DNA of 64,000 nucleotides from Achromobacter sp. MYb9. GTDB taxonomy: Bacteria; Pseudomonadota; Gammaproteobacteria; Burkholderiales; Burkholderiaceae_B. Every line of letters begins with the position of its first letter. Position 1 is the first letter of the stretch. The position numbers and the translations under genes were made by a program. The notes below the pieces were generated by a model that worked only from the letters and a program-made list of their open reading frames with translations, was not told where the DNA came from and searched no databases. Shown here one piece after another: positions 1 through 9,022 of the stretch. The stretch is from the NCBI RefSeq assembly GCF_002975275.1, contig NZ_PCOQ01000002.1:62001-126000 (forward strand), written 5' to 3'.

Positions 1-771
1 ACCGATGAGGAAGCGGCGCAGGTGGTCGCTCACGACCGGGAAAGCTCGCAGCGCGACCTGTTCAACAACATCGCGCAAGGCAACTTCCCGAAGTGGTCGC
101 TGAAAGTGCAGATCATGCCCGAGGCCGAAGCCCAGACTTATCACATCAACCCGTTCGACCTGACCAAGGTCTGGCCGCATGGCGACTACCCGCTGATCGA
201 CGTGGGCGTGCTGGAACTGAACAAGAACCCGGAAAATTATTTCGCGGAAGTCGAACAGGCCGCCTTCACGCCGGCCAACATCGTCCCCGGCATCGATTTC
301 TCGCCGGACAAGATGCTGCAGGGGCGCTTGTTCTCGTATGGCGACACGCACCGGTACCGCCTGGGCATCAATCACCATCAGATCCCGGTGAATGCCGCGC
401 GCTGCCCGGTCCACAGCTTCCACCGCGACGGCGCCGGCCGCGTGGACGGTAACGCGGGTGGCACGCTGAACTACGAGCCCAACAGCGCAGGCGAGTGGAA
501 GGAAACCCCGTCCGCTGGCGAACCGCCGCTGGCGTTGGACGGCCAGGCCGCCACGCGCTGGAACCACCGCGAGGACGACGACTACTACTCGCAGCCGGGC
601 GCTCTGTTCCGGTTGATGACGCCCGCCCAGCAGGAATTGCTGTTCGGCAACATCGGCCGCCACATGGCGGGCGTGCCGGAAGAGATCCAGCGTCGCCAGC
701 TGGAGCACTTCAGGAAGGCCGATCCGGCATACGCCGCCGGCGTGGCCCGTGCGCTGGGTTTGAAGATCTAA
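1..771 (+). CDS. Catalase, C-terminal part (5' end outside window)
   Basis: The reading frame is open from base 1, so the gene starts upstream; the 256 residues here are the C-terminal half of a haem catalase, which turns hydrogen peroxide into water and oxygen. Catalase landmarks are clear: a [12 protein letters not shown]-like stretch (here [12 protein letters not shown], about residues 48-59 of the visible part), [14 protein letters not shown], and [10 protein letters not shown]. The last carries the proximal haem tyrosine surroundings typical of small-subunit (clade 3) catalases. The protein ends ALGLKI at a TAA stop. There is no C-terminal flavodoxin-like extension, so it is the small-subunit type. 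A hairpin terminator follows within 30 bp. The specific paralogue (KatA or KatB) cannot be named from this part. Confidence 0.95.
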   Translation, partial: TDEEAAQVVAHDRESSQRDLFNNIAQGNFPKWSLKVQIMPEAEAQTYHINPFDLTKVWPHGDYPLIDVGVLELNKNPENYFAEVEQAAFTPANIVPGIDFSPDKMLQGRLFSYGDTHRYRLGINHHQIPVNAARCPVHSFHRDGAGRVDGNAGGTLNYEPNSAGEWKETPSAGEPPLALDGQAATRWNHREDDDYYSQPGALFRLMTPAQQELLFGNIGRHMAGVPEEIQRRQLEHFRKADPAYAAGVARALGLKI

Positions 772-797
772 GCCCCGGGTAGACCGGCAGGTAGCAA

Positions 798-827
798 AGC
801 GGCCCCTTGTCGGGGCCGCTCTGCTTT
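798..827. terminator. Hairpin terminator between convergent genes
   Basis: A perfect 9-bp stem AGCGGCCCC / GGGGCCGCT (798-806 with 812-820) with a TTGTC loop is followed by CTGCTTT. It lies between the catalase stop and the stop of the convergent ABC permease gene, so it may serve both strands, though the T-tract is better on the plus strand. Confidence 0.75.
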
Positions 828-834
828 CATCACT

Positions 835-1713
835 TCAACGCTGCATCCCCCAGCGGCGCACCGTCAGCCGTTCCAGCGTATCGAACCCCAGGTTTTCCAC
901 AAGCAGGCCGATGATGACCACGGCCGCGAGGCCCGCGAACACACGGTCTGTGTATAACTCGTTGCGGTTCTGAAAGATGTACCAACCGAGCCCGCCCTTG
1001 CCGCTGGACGCGCCGAACACCAGTTCCGCCGCGATCAGGGTGCGCCACGCGAATGCCCAGCCGATCTTCAAGCCCGCCAGGATGGCCGGCAGCGCAGCCG
1101 GCACCAGGATCTGCAACACGTAGCGCAAGCCCGTCAGCCCATAGTTGCGGCCCGCCATGCGCAACGTTTCCGACACGCCCAGAAAGCCGGCATACATGTT
1201 CAGCGCCAGCGCCCACAGGACGGAGTGGATCAGCACGAACACCAGACTGCCTTCGCCCAGCCCGAACCACAGCAAGGCCAGCGGCAATAGCGCGATGGCC
1301 GGCAGCGGATTGAACATGGCCGTCAGCGTGGACAACAGGTCGCGTCCGAACCGCGTGGACACCGCCAGCGTCGTCAGCACGAACGCCAGCGTCACGCCGG
1401 CCAGATATCCCTGCACCAGCACGCGCAGCGATTGCGCCGCGCGCGCCAGCAGCTCGCCGGTGGCGATGCCCTGCGCAAAGGCCTGCGCCGTTTGCCACGC
1501 GCCCGGCAGCAGCAGATCGTTGTCGGTATAACGCGCGGCCAATTCCCATAATCCGGCCAACAGCACCAGGATCACAAGCTTGCGCAGGCTGGCGTGCTGC
1601 CACAGCCGTTCATGCCTGGGCAGCGGCGTTTCCGCCGCCTGCGCGGGCAACGGCGGCAGGACGTACTCGACTTCGGGACGGATGGGGGGCGTCGCGGGAT
1701 AGGCGCTGCTCAT
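835..1713 (-). CDS. ABC transporter permease, TauC/SsuC-like
   Basis: A 292-aa inner-membrane permease of the binding-protein-dependent type. It has a charged N-terminal tail, then about six hydrophobic segments starting near residue 45 (LVILVLLAGLWELAA). The cytoplasmic EAA-type coupling loop is visible around residues 190-225 (AGRNYGLTGLRYVLQILVPA followed by LPAILAGLKIGWAFAW). This pattern is standard for the SsuC/TauC group that imports sulfonates and similar anions. It is the last gene of a minus-strand operon: dioxygenase, binding protein, ATPase, permease. The substrate is not readable from the permease; a taurine or other alkylsulfonate is suggested only by the neighbouring TauD-like enzyme. 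Confidence 0.88.
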   Translation of the reverse strand: MSSAYPATPPIRPEVEYVLPPLPAQAAETPLPRHERLWQHASLRKLVILVLLAGLWELAARYTDNDLLLPGAWQTAQAFAQGIATGELLARAAQSLRVLVQGYLAGVTLAFVLTTLAVSTRFGRDLLSTLTAMFNPLPAIALLPLALLWFGLGEGSLVFVLIHSVLWALALNMYAGFLGVSETLRMAGRNYGLTGLRYVLQILVPAALPAILAGLKIGWAFAWRTLIAAELVFGASSGKGGLGWYIFQNRNELYTDRVFAGLAAVVIIGLLVENLGFDTLERLTVRRWGMQR

Positions 1714-1747
1714 CGGACAGGACTCATGGAAGGGGCGCGCAATGCGT

Positions 1748-2575
1748 TCAAGCCGCCGCGCGCTCGGCCAGCGGCGGGGGCGATTCGAACAACAGGTCGT
1801 GGATGCGTTGGGCCGCCGATTGAAAGGCGGCGGAGCCCTGGCTGTGCAGCCCGAAGGCGTGCGCGTTCAGTTCAGCGCGCACCCGTCCGGGATGCGGCGA
1901 CAGCAGCAACACGCGGCTGCCCAGCACCAGGGCCTCTTCGATCGAATGCGTGACGAACAACAAGGTGAAGCGCACGTCTTCCCACAAGGCCATCAGCTCT
2001 TCCTGCATGCGGCGGCGGGTCAGCGCATCCAGGGCGGCGAAGGGCTCGTCCATCAGCAGCACGCGCGGCTGCATGGCCAGCGCCCGCGCGATCGCCACGC
2101 GCTGCTTCATGCCACCGGAAAGCGTGTGGGGATAGGCGTCGGCGAACGCGGCCAGACCGACCTTGTCCAGATAGTGCATGGCGCGCTCGTCCGCCTCGCG
2201 GCGGCTGAGCTTGCGCGCCGCCACAAGCGGGAACGCCACGTTTTGCCGCAACGTTTTCCACGGCGGCAACTGGTCGAATTCCTGGAATACGACGATACGG
2301 TCCGGCCCGGGACCCTGCACCGCCTGCCCGTTGATCGCGATGCGTCCTTCGGTAGGAGGCATGAAGCCGGCCACCGCTTTCAGCAGCGTCGATTTGCCGC
2401 AACCGGAAGGCCCCAGCAAGATGAAACGGTCCGCGCCATGGACGTCAAAACTGACCTGATGCGTGGCGCGAACCCGCCGTTCGCGCGTCTTATATTCGAT
2501 CGTCACCTTATCCACAGCCAGCAGCGGCGACGCCTTTTCAACGTTATCCACAGGCCTGGCGGCGGTTACCGGCAT
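1748..2575 (-). CDS. ABC transporter ATP-binding protein, TauB/SsuB-like
   Basis: A 275-aa ATPase that powers the permease encoded 34 bp downstream. Walker A (GPSGCGKSTLLK), the Q-loop (VVFQEFDQLPPW), the ABC signature (LSGGMKQRVAIARAL), Walker B (VLLMDEPFAALD) and the switch His (FVTHSIEEAL) are all intact. EFDQLPPW is typical of the nitrate/sulfonate/taurine ATPase group. The start ATG (2573-2575) lies two bases past the TGA of the upstream binding-protein gene, so translation is probably coupled. The N-terminal coding part contains two perfect TTATCCACA DnaA boxes (2508-2516 and 2544-2552). Confidence 0.92.
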   Translation of the reverse strand: MPVTAARPVDNVEKASPLLAVDKVTIEYKTRERRVRATHQVSFDVHGADRFILLGPSGCGKSTLLKAVAGFMPPTEGRIAINGQAVQGPGPDRIVVFQEFDQLPPWKTLRQNVAFPLVAARKLSRREADERAMHYLDKVGLAAFADAYPHTLSGGMKQRVAIARALAMQPRVLLMDEPFAALDALTRRRMQEELMALWEDVRFTLLFVTHSIEEALVLGSRVLLLSPHPGRVRAELNAHAFGLHSQGSAAFQSAAQRIHDLLFESPPPLAERAAA

Positions 2576-2576
2576 C

Positions 2577-3620
2577 TCAGCTACCCTTGGCCGTCAGCAC
2601 ATCGTCGAAGAAGTAGTCGCGCCAGTTGGCCGGCGCATTCTTGATGGCGCCCACCTTGTGCATGAATTCGGCCAGCGCAAAGGTATTCTGCGGCTCCAGC
2701 TTGAATTGCACGTCGGGGTTCTTGATCACTTTGATCAGGAAATCGCGGTCTTGCTTGGCGCCCGTGACACGCAGGTAAATATCCGCGGCCTTTTCCGGAT
2801 TGGCCGTGGCAAAAGCCGCCGCTTCCTTCAGCGCTTCCTGGAATGCCTTGTACGTCTTGGGATTTTCCTTGCGGAATTTCTCGGTGGCGAACAGCACGGT
2901 GGACGAACTGGGGCCGCCCAGCACGTCATAGGAATTCAGCACGATGCGGGCCTTGGGGTTCTCGGCCAGCTCTTGCTCCTGGAAGGGCGGGTTGCCAAAA
3001 TGGCCCGTGATTTCCGTGCCGCCAGCGATGATGGCCGCCGCCGCGTCCGGATGCGGCAGCGCGACCGAAATCTTGTCCAGCTTGTTGAATTGCGCATCGC
3101 CCCACAGCTTGGCGGACGCCAGCTGCAGCACGCGCGACTGCACCGACACACCGACGGCCGGCACGGCGATGCGGTCCTTGTCCGTGAAGTCCGCGATGCT
3201 CTTCACATTGGGGTTGTTCGTGACCAGGTAGTAGGGAAAGTTGCCCAGCGACGCCACGCCCTTCACGTTCTGCTTGCCGCGGGTGCGGTCCCAGATCGTC
3301 AGCAGCGGCCCCACGCCCGCCCCCGCGATATCCACGGCGCCCGACAGCAGCGCATCGTTCACGGCCGAGCCGCCGGACAACTTGGCCCACTCGACCGAGA
3401 TATCCACACCCTCGGCCTTGCCGTGCTTTTCGATCAGTTGCTGGTCGCGCGCCACGTTCAGCAACAGGTACACGATGCCGTACTGCTCCGCGATGCGGAT
3501 GCGGCCTTCGGCCAGGGCGGGCGTGGGCGAGGCCAACGCCAGAACCCCCAGAATCAACGCCAGGCCGACGGCGGTAACGGTTTGGACCAGACGATCCCGT
3601 AGGGCGGAGGACATGCGCAT
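2577..3620 (-). CDS. Periplasmic substrate-binding protein, SsuA/TauA (NMT1) type
   Basis: A 347-aa periplasmic solute receptor. It begins with a signal peptide (charged MRMSSALRDR, hydrophobic core, cleavage near ALASPTPALA/EGRI). The mature part has the NMT1/SsuA-like features: IAEQYGIVYLLLNVARDQQL and GAVDIAGAGVGPLLT. The start is the upstream of two in-frame ATGs, since AAGGA lies 5 bp before it. It is the second gene of the operon with a TauD-like dioxygenase. The ligand is probably a sulfonate or other small organic anion, by inference from context. A perfect DnaA box (3630-3638) lies in the 47-bp gap before the gene. Confidence 0.88.
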   Translation of the reverse strand: MRMSSALRDRLVQTVTAVGLALILGVLALASPTPALAEGRIRIAEQYGIVYLLLNVARDQQLIEKHGKAEGVDISVEWAKLSGGSAVNDALLSGAVDIAGAGVGPLLTIWDRTRGKQNVKGVASLGNFPYYLVTNNPNVKSIADFTDKDRIAVPAVGVSVQSRVLQLASAKLWGDAQFNKLDKISVALPHPDAAAAIIAGGTEITGHFGNPPFQEQELAENPKARIVLNSYDVLGGPSSSTVLFATEKFRKENPKTYKAFQEALKEAAAFATANPEKAADIYLRVTGAKQDRDFLIKVIKNPDVQFKLEPQNTFALAEFMHKVGAIKNAPANWRDYFFDDVLTAKGS

Positions 3621-3667
3621 GGAATTCCTTGTGGATAAGTGCTTGGCGTCGAATACCGCGTATGGCC

Positions 3668-4576
3668 TCAGAAGGGCGTATCGCCTTCGATGGTGGTCCG
3701 GTACAGCTTGCGCCGCAGATGGTCCGGCGTGCCGCCCGCCAGATGGATCAGCGAACGGTTGTCCCAGAACACAAGGTCATGCGGCTGCCAGCGGTGGCGG
3801 TACGTGTTTTCCGCGCGCACGCTGTGGGCAAACAACTCGGCCAGCAATGCGCGGCTTTCATCTTCCGGCACATCAAGGATCCGCGTCGTGAAGCCTTCGC
3901 TCACGAACAGCGCGCGGCGGCCGTTCTCGGGGTGCGTGCGAACGACCGGGTGCACCACCTCCTGCACCTGCGCGATCTGCTGCGCGCTTAATGTGGGACG
4001 CCAATTGCCTTCTTTTTGCAGTTGCCCGTATTGCGCCAGATACGAATGCACGGCGCGTTTTCCCTCGACCGCATTGCGCAGCGCCGCAGGCAAGGTGTCG
4101 TAGGCCAGGTGCATGTTGGCGAACAAGGTGTCGCCGCCTTCGGCCGGCAGTTCCTGCGCGTGCAGCAACGAGCCCAGGCTGGGCAGTTCCTTGTACGAGA
4201 TGTCTGAATGCCAGTACTTGCCCGCGTCGCCCAAACCAATCGGTTTGCCGTCTTCCACGATGTTGGAAACGATCAGGATCTCGGGGTGGCCCGCCAGGTG
4301 AAATTGATGCAGCACATGGATCATCAAGCGGCCAAACCGGCGGCTGAAATCGATGTGCTGTTGCGGCGTGATGCGCTGGTCGCGAAACACCAGCAGGTGA
4401 TGGTCCAGATGCGCCTGGTGCACGCGGGCGAAATCGGCCGCCGCCAGTTCGCGCGACAAATCCAGGCCGATGATCTCGGCGCCCACGGGGCCGGGAAGAG
4501 GGCGCAGTTCAAAGGCCTGCGCCTGGGGGACGGGGGCGGCGTCTACTTCGCGCCGCAAGGCGTTGCTCTGGGACAT
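3668..4576 (-). CDS. TauD/TfdA-family Fe(II)/2-oxoglutarate dioxygenase
   Basis: A cytoplasmic Fe(II)- and 2-oxoglutarate-dependent dioxygenase, 302 aa from the chosen start. The metal triad is visible: HxD in YWHSDISY (His123, Asp125) and the distal His in SLIHLAGG (His278). The 2-oxoglutarate-binding Arg lies in LYRTTIEG. Family members release sulfite from taurine or cleave aryloxyalkanoates. I chose the ATG at 4576 because GGAG sits 6 bp upstream; an in-frame ATG at 4603 has no ribosome binding site. As first gene ahead of a Tau/Ssu-type ABC importer it most likely processes the imported compound. TauD is possible, but the substrate is not proven. Confidence 0.88.
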   Translation of the reverse strand: MSQSNALRREVDAAPVPQAQAFELRPLPGPVGAEIIGLDLSRELAAADFARVHQAHLDHHLLVFRDQRITPQQHIDFSRRFGRLMIHVLHQFHLAGHPEILIVSNIVEDGKPIGLGDAGKYWHSDISYKELPSLGSLLHAQELPAEGGDTLFANMHLAYDTLPAALRNAVEGKRAVHSYLAQYGQLQKEGNWRPTLSAQQIAQVQEVVHPVVRTHPENGRRALFVSEGFTTRILDVPEDESRALLAELFAHSVRAENTYRHRWQPHDLVFWDNRSLIHLAGGTPDHLRRKLYRTTIEGDTPF

Positions 4577-4686
4577 CGATCGCTCCGGTTCGCCTTGCGG
4601 CATGTCTGGAACGATCGATTATGGAAAGCGCGCCTTGTATCTCAAACGAAGTTATCGGCGTTTGAACAAAGCTCCACGTCATATAG

Positions 4687-4713
4687 AAAAGCCGCAGGGG
4701 GAAACCCCGCGGC
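4687..4713 (-). terminator. Rho-independent terminator after the M20 hydrolase gene
   Basis: On the minus strand GCCGCGGGG, loop TTTC, CCCCTGCGGC (one bulged base) is followed by TTTTC. It lies about 70 bp past the stop of the amidohydrolase gene and ends the dipeptide-transport operon before the dioxygenase operon begins. Confidence 0.75.
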
Positions 4714-4780
4714 CTCATGCCGGATGCCTATAAGCAAATAGCGCATCGATCGATGTTAAGCGTCGGCCAGCGTCGGCCCG

Positions 4781-5980
4781 TCAGGCGGCCGGCAGATAGG
4801 CCTCGACCAGCTTCACCCAGTACGTTGCGCCCACCGGCAGCAGGGCATCATTGAAATCGTAGCTCGGGTTGTGCAACTGGCACGGGCCCATGCCGTGATA
4901 GCTTTCCATGCGGTGGTCGCCATCGCCGTTGCCCAGGAACAGGTAGGCGCCCGGAATCGCTTCCAGGAAGAAGGAAAAGTCTTCCGCGCCCATGAAAGGC
5001 GGCATGTCGCGCAGCACGTTCTCGGCGCCGAACGCGTCTTCGGCGACCTGGGCCGCGAAGGCCGTTTCCTTTTCCCAGTTGACCAGCGGCGGATAAGCCC
5101 GCACGAAGTCCAGTTCGCCCGTGCCACCGTACACCTGCGGCAATGTCGTGGCGATGCGGCGCATGTCGGCTTCTATCTTGTCCAGCGTTTCGACGGAGTA
5201 CGTGCGTACCGTGCCGCGCAGCACGGCTTCGCCGGGAATCACGTTGTACGCGTCGCCGGCATGGATCTGCGTGATCGACAGCACGGCCTGATCCAGCGGG
5301 TTCTTGCTGCGCGAAATCACCGTCTGCAACGCATGCACCAAGTCGGCCGCCACGATGATCGGGTCCACCGACGCGTGCGGCTGCGCCGCGTGGCCGCCCA
5401 CGCCCTTGATGACGATGTCCCAGCGGTTGCTGGACGCCATCGTCGGCCCCGCACGGAAACCGAACTGGTTCACCGGCATGCCGGGCATGTTGTGGATGCC
5501 GAACACCGCGTCGCAAGGGAATTTTTCGAACAGGCCGTCCTGCATCATGGCGCGCGCGCCCGCATTGCCGCCTTCCTCGGCGGGCTGGAAGATGAACACG
5601 ACGGTACCGTCGAAATTGCGGTGCGTGGACAGGTATTGCGCCGCCCCCAGCAGCATGGCGGTGTGGCCGTCGTGGCCACAGCCGTGCATGCGGCCGCTGA
5701 TGGTGGACTTGTGCGCGAAGCGGTTGTGCTCGGGCATGGGCAGCGCGTCCATGTCGGCACGCAGCCCCACCGTCGCCTTGCCGCTACCCGCGCGCAGCAC
5801 GCCCACCACGCCGGTCTTGCCCAAGCCCGTGTGAACTTCCAGGCCCCATTCCCGCAGGCGTTCGGCCACCAGATTCGACGTGCGCGTCTCCTGGAAGGCC
5901 AATTCAGGGTGGGCATGGATATCCCGGCGCAAGGCCGTCAGTTCGGGGTGCGCGCGTTCGATTTCGGCAATGGTTTTCAT
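4781..5980 (-). CDS. M20-family amidohydrolase (hippurate hydrolase/aminoacylase-like)
   Basis: A 399-aa zinc amidohydrolase of the M20D type (hippurate hydrolase, N-acyl-amino-acid and IAA-amino-acid hydrolases). Key motifs: HAHPELAFQE near the N terminus, the metal-binding GCGHDGHTAMLLGAA, the catalytic-glutamate region FIFQPAEEGG, and late metal/substrate residues in MGAEDFSFF and NPSYDFND. The start at 5980 (MKTIAEIERAHPEL) fits the family length; an in-frame GTG at 6025 would add 15 unlike residues. It is the last gene of the minus-strand dipeptide-type ABC operon. The pair suggests uptake of an N-acylated amino acid or small peptide followed by cleavage in the cytoplasm. Confidence 0.9.
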   Translation of the reverse strand: MKTIAEIERAHPELTALRRDIHAHPELAFQETRTSNLVAERLREWGLEVHTGLGKTGVVGVLRAGSGKATVGLRADMDALPMPEHNRFAHKSTISGRMHGCGHDGHTAMLLGAAQYLSTHRNFDGTVVFIFQPAEEGGNAGARAMMQDGLFEKFPCDAVFGIHNMPGMPVNQFGFRAGPTMASSNRWDIVIKGVGGHAAQPHASVDPIIVAADLVHALQTVISRSKNPLDQAVLSITQIHAGDAYNVIPGEAVLRGTVRTYSVETLDKIEADMRRIATTLPQVYGGTGELDFVRAYPPLVNWEKETAFAAQVAEDAFGAENVLRDMPPFMGAEDFSFFLEAIPGAYLFLGNGDGDHRMESYHGMGPCQLHNPSYDFNDALLPVGATYWVKLVEAYLPAA

Positions 5981-6057
5981 GGCGGTGGATAACAGTAGGT
6001 GTGATCGGGAATTCTCGCGCTTCACCCATTCCGCGTCCAGTACCCATGCGGACGGGT

Positions 6058-7083
6058 CTACGCCGCATCATTCAAATGGCAGGCGCTTTGCTGGCCAGGC
6101 GCGATCTCGCGCAGCAGCGGACGTTCCGTCTTGCAGCGCGCCATGGCGTGCGGGCATCGCGGGTGGAACGCACAACCACTGGGCGGGTCCAGCGGCGATG
6201 GCAGCTCGCCCTTGATGGGCTGGTAGTTGCGGCGTCCGGGAGTCAACGTCGGCAGTTCTTTCAGCAGCGCCTGCGTGTAAGGATGGTTCGCGCGCTGGAA
6301 TACGGTGTCCGTGGGCGCAAGCTCCACCACACGGCCCAGATACATGATCGCCACGCGGTCAGAGATATGGCTGACGACGCTCAGGTTGTGGCTGATGAAC
6401 AGATACGTCAGGTCCAGGTCATCGCGCAGCTGCTCGAACAAATTCAATACCTGGGCTTGTATGGACACGTCCAACGCGGCCACGGCCTCGTCGCAGACGA
6501 TCACCGACGGCTTCAGCGCCAGGGCGCGAGCGATGCCGATGCGCTGACGCTGCCCCCCCGAGAACTGGTGCGGATAACGCTGTGCGAACGTCGGATCCAA
6601 CCCCACCTGGCGCATCAGGCCCGCGACATATTCCGCCTTGTCGCGCGCGCGAATCAGGCCATGCGCCACCGGCGCCTCGCCGATGATCTCGCGCACTCGC
6701 ATGCGCGGATTCAGGGATGCATAGGGGTCCTGGAAGATCATCTGCACGCCCAGCTCGTAGGCACGCCGCTCGGTGCCCGTCATCGCCTTGACCGCTTTGC
6801 CGTGGTAGTGCACATCGCCCGCCGAAGGCGGCAGGATGCCCGACACGATACGGCCCAAGGTGGATTTTCCACAGCCCGATTCGCCGACGATGCCAATCAC
6901 TTCGCCACGCTGCACTTCCAGGTCCACGCCGCCCACGGCGTGCACCACCTGCGTCTTCAACCCCGCGCCAAGCAGGTTCGCGATGCGTCCGGCCAGGTCC
7001 ACGGGCTGCACGAAGCGAAGTTCAACGCCGCGCAGGGACAGGATAGGGGCGGGGGCGGCGGCGCCGCGTTCTGCTGCGCTCAT
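6058..7083 (-). CDS. Oligopeptide ABC transporter ATP-binding protein, DppF/OppF-like
   Basis: A 341-aa ATPase, second of two in this importer. Walker A (GESGCGKSTLGR), signature (FSGGQRQRIGIARALAL), Walker B (VIVCDEAVAALD) and switch His (FISHNLSVV) are present. The C-terminal oligopeptide-transporter extension has CAFHPRCPHAMARC, whose cysteines are typical of an Fe-S site in Dpp/Opp ATPases. The open frame extends to 7455, but that part overlaps the DppD-like gene. The start at 7083 forms an ATGA overlap with the DppD-like stop, so the two are translationally coupled. The Walker B motif has DEA instead of the usual DEP, a variant I believe occurs in this subfamily. Confidence 0.93.
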   Translation of the reverse strand: MSAAERGAAAPAPILSLRGVELRFVQPVDLAGRIANLLGAGLKTQVVHAVGGVDLEVQRGEVIGIVGESGCGKSTLGRIVSGILPPSAGDVHYHGKAVKAMTGTERRAYELGVQMIFQDPYASLNPRMRVREIIGEAPVAHGLIRARDKAEYVAGLMRQVGLDPTFAQRYPHQFSGGQRQRIGIARALALKPSVIVCDEAVAALDVSIQAQVLNLFEQLRDDLDLTYLFISHNLSVVSHISDRVAIMYLGRVVELAPTDTVFQRANHPYTQALLKELPTLTPGRRNYQPIKGELPSPLDPPSGCAFHPRCPHAMARCKTERPLLREIAPGQQSACHLNDAA

Positions 7084-8105
7084 TTGATGTCTGGGTCTCC
7101 GGCATGCCAGCAGCGCACCCATTGCGCCGGGCGGACTTCCACGGGCTGCGGTTCGATCAGACAGGCGTCGGTCGCGCGCGGGCAGCGCCCGCGGAACGCA
7201 CAGCCCTGCGGCAGGTTCAACAACGACGGCGTCATGCCCGGAATCGGCACCAGCGGCCTGCCGCGTGATTCCGGCGTGGGGATGGAAGCGATAAGCCCGT
7301 GCGTGTACGGATGCATGGGATGGGTGATCACATCGCGCGTGCTTCCGGTCTCGACGACACGACCGGCATACATTACCGATACCCGGTCCGCTAACCCGGC
7401 CACCACCGCCAGGTCGTGCGTGATCCAGATCAGGCCCGTGCCCGTTTCGCGGCACAGCTTTTGTACTTCGAAAAGAATCTGGCCCTGGATCGTCACATCC
7501 AGCGCGGTCGTGGGTTCGTCCGCGATAATCAGACGCGGCGAATTCAGCAACGCGATCGCGATGGCCACGCGCTGCCGCATGCCGCCCGACAACTGATGGG
7601 GGTACGTGCGCAGGCGTTCCTGCGGCGACGGGATGCCCACCATCGTCAACGTTTGCAGGGCGCGCTGGCGCGCCTGTTCACGCGACACCTTATGGTGCGC
7701 CTGCACCGCTTCAATCATCTGCGTATCCACGCGCAGCACCGGATTCAGCGTCATCATCGGGTCCTGGAAGATCATCGCGATCTCCTGCCCCCGCAACTGT
7801 CGCCAGCGCGCCGGCGTCGCGCCGCGCAGGTCTTCGCCGTTCAAGCGCAACTGCCCGTCCACGATGCGTCCGGGCTCGTCCAGCAAGCCCATCAATGAAA
7901 ATCCGGTGATGCTCTTTCCAGATCCCGACTCGCCCACCAGGCCCAGGATCTCGCCTTCCGCAAGCGTCAGGTCCACGCCGTCCACCGCGCGCACGACGCC
8001 ATTGCGCGTGAAGAAATGCGTCTTCAGACCTTGAACTTCCAGGATGGGCCGGGGCGCCGCCAACGGTTTATCCACAGCTTGCGTCTGCATCGCGTCCGCC
8101 TTCAA
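7080..8105 (-). CDS. Oligopeptide ABC transporter ATP-binding protein, DppD/OppD-like
   Basis: A 341-aa ATPase partnering the DppF-like protein. Walker A (GESGSGKSITGFS), Q-loop (MIFQDPMMTLNP), signature (LSGGMRQRVAIAIALL), Walker B (LIIADEPTTALD) and H-loop (WITHDLAVV) are intact. The C-terminal cysteine-containing peptide-transporter tail (CAFRGRCPRATDAC) is also present. It overlaps the permease gene before it and the DppF-like gene after it by ATGA. A perfect DnaA box lies in its 5' coding part (8068-8076). Confidence 0.93.
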   Translation of the reverse strand: MKADAMQTQAVDKPLAAPRPILEVQGLKTHFFTRNGVVRAVDGVDLTLAEGEILGLVGESGSGKSITGFSLMGLLDEPGRIVDGQLRLNGEDLRGATPARWRQLRGQEIAMIFQDPMMTLNPVLRVDTQMIEAVQAHHKVSREQARQRALQTLTMVGIPSPQERLRTYPHQLSGGMRQRVAIAIALLNSPRLIIADEPTTALDVTIQGQILFEVQKLCRETGTGLIWITHDLAVVAGLADRVSVMYAGRVVETGSTRDVITHPMHPYTHGLIASIPTPESRGRPLVPIPGMTPSLLNLPQGCAFRGRCPRATDACLIEPQPVEVRPAQWVRCWHAGDPDIK

Positions 8106-9022
8106 TTCGCGTGGCGCGGGTTGAGCACATCGCGCAGGTGGTCGCCCACCAGGTTGATGGCGATGATGGCCAGCGCCAGGGCGATGCCGGGGAAGAACGA
8201 AATCCAGTACTGGCCCGACAACAGGTATTCAAACCCGTTGTAGATCAGCATGCCCAGCGACGGTTCAGTCACCGGCACGCCCACGCCCAGGAACGACAGC
8301 GTGGCCTCTAGCGCAATCGCGTGCGCCAAATCGATGGTGGCGATGACAATGAGCGGCGGCATGCAGTTGGGCAACACGTGTCGGAACAGCACGCGCCCCC
8401 AGGACAAGGACATGCAGCGCGCGGCCTCTACATACTCTTTGCCGCGCTCCACCAGCGCCGCGCCACGCGCCGCCCGGGCAAAATACGCCCATTGCACGAC
8501 GATCAGCGCAATGATGACCTTATCCACACCCTTGCCCAGAATCGCCAACAGCATCAGCGCGACAAGAATGGCGGGAAACGACAGCTGGATATCCACAATG
8601 CGCATCAGCAACGCATCGATGCGGCCACCGAAGTAGGCCGCGATCAAGCCCACGGTGGCGCCGATGCCGAAGGCCGCCAACACCGAAACGGTCGCCACCA
8701 ACAGGCTGGTTCGCATGCCGTAGAGGATGGCCGAGAACAGGTCGCGCGCCTGCCCGTCGGTGCCCAACAAATAACGCATGGAACCGTCGCCGCTTTCGCT
8801 ACCCGGCTTGAGCTTGGAATCCATGATGTCCAGCGACGCCAGGTCATAGGGATTCTGCGGCGCGATCCAGGGCGCCAGCAATGCGGCGCCCACGATCACA
8901 ACCAGCATCACCAGCCCCAGCGTGGCCAGCTTGCTGGCGAAGAAATCCGAAACGAAACGCCGCCAGGGAGTCTGTTCCTTGGATGCCGCGGCAGGCGCGG
9001 CCGTGGTGGCAGGGCTGTTCAT
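8102..9022 (-). CDS. Oligopeptide ABC transporter permease, DppC/OppC-like
   Basis: A 306-aa inner-membrane permease. The N-terminal OppC-type segment (WRRFVSDFFASKLATLGLVM) and a first membrane span are followed by a periplasmic part containing LLGTDGQARDLFSAILYGMR, characteristic of DppC. Further spans and the EAA loop (ARCMSLSWGRVLFRHVLPNC) come next. It overlaps its neighbours by 4 bp on both sides, so the importer genes B-C-D-F form one tightly coupled unit. A perfect DnaA box (8520-8528) lies within the gene. Confidence 0.93.
   Translation of the reverse strand: MNSPATTAAPAAASKEQTPWRRFVSDFFASKLATLGLVMLVVIVGAALLAPWIAPQNPYDLASLDIMDSKLKPGSESGDGSMRYLLGTDGQARDLFSAILYGMRTSLLVATVSVLAAFGIGATVGLIAAYFGGRIDALLMRIVDIQLSFPAILVALMLLAILGKGVDKVIIALIVVQWAYFARAARGAALVERGKEYVEAARCMSLSWGRVLFRHVLPNCMPPLIVIATIDLAHAIALEATLSFLGVGVPVTEPSLGMLIYNGFEYLLSGQYWISFFPGIALALAIIAINLVGDHLRDVLNPRHAN

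Noticed and set aside
7084-7455. 124-codon upstream extension of the DppF-like ATPase
   Set aside because: It lies entirely inside the DppD-like gene in another frame and has no ABC-domain similarity; the ATGA-coupled start at 7083 fits the family length.
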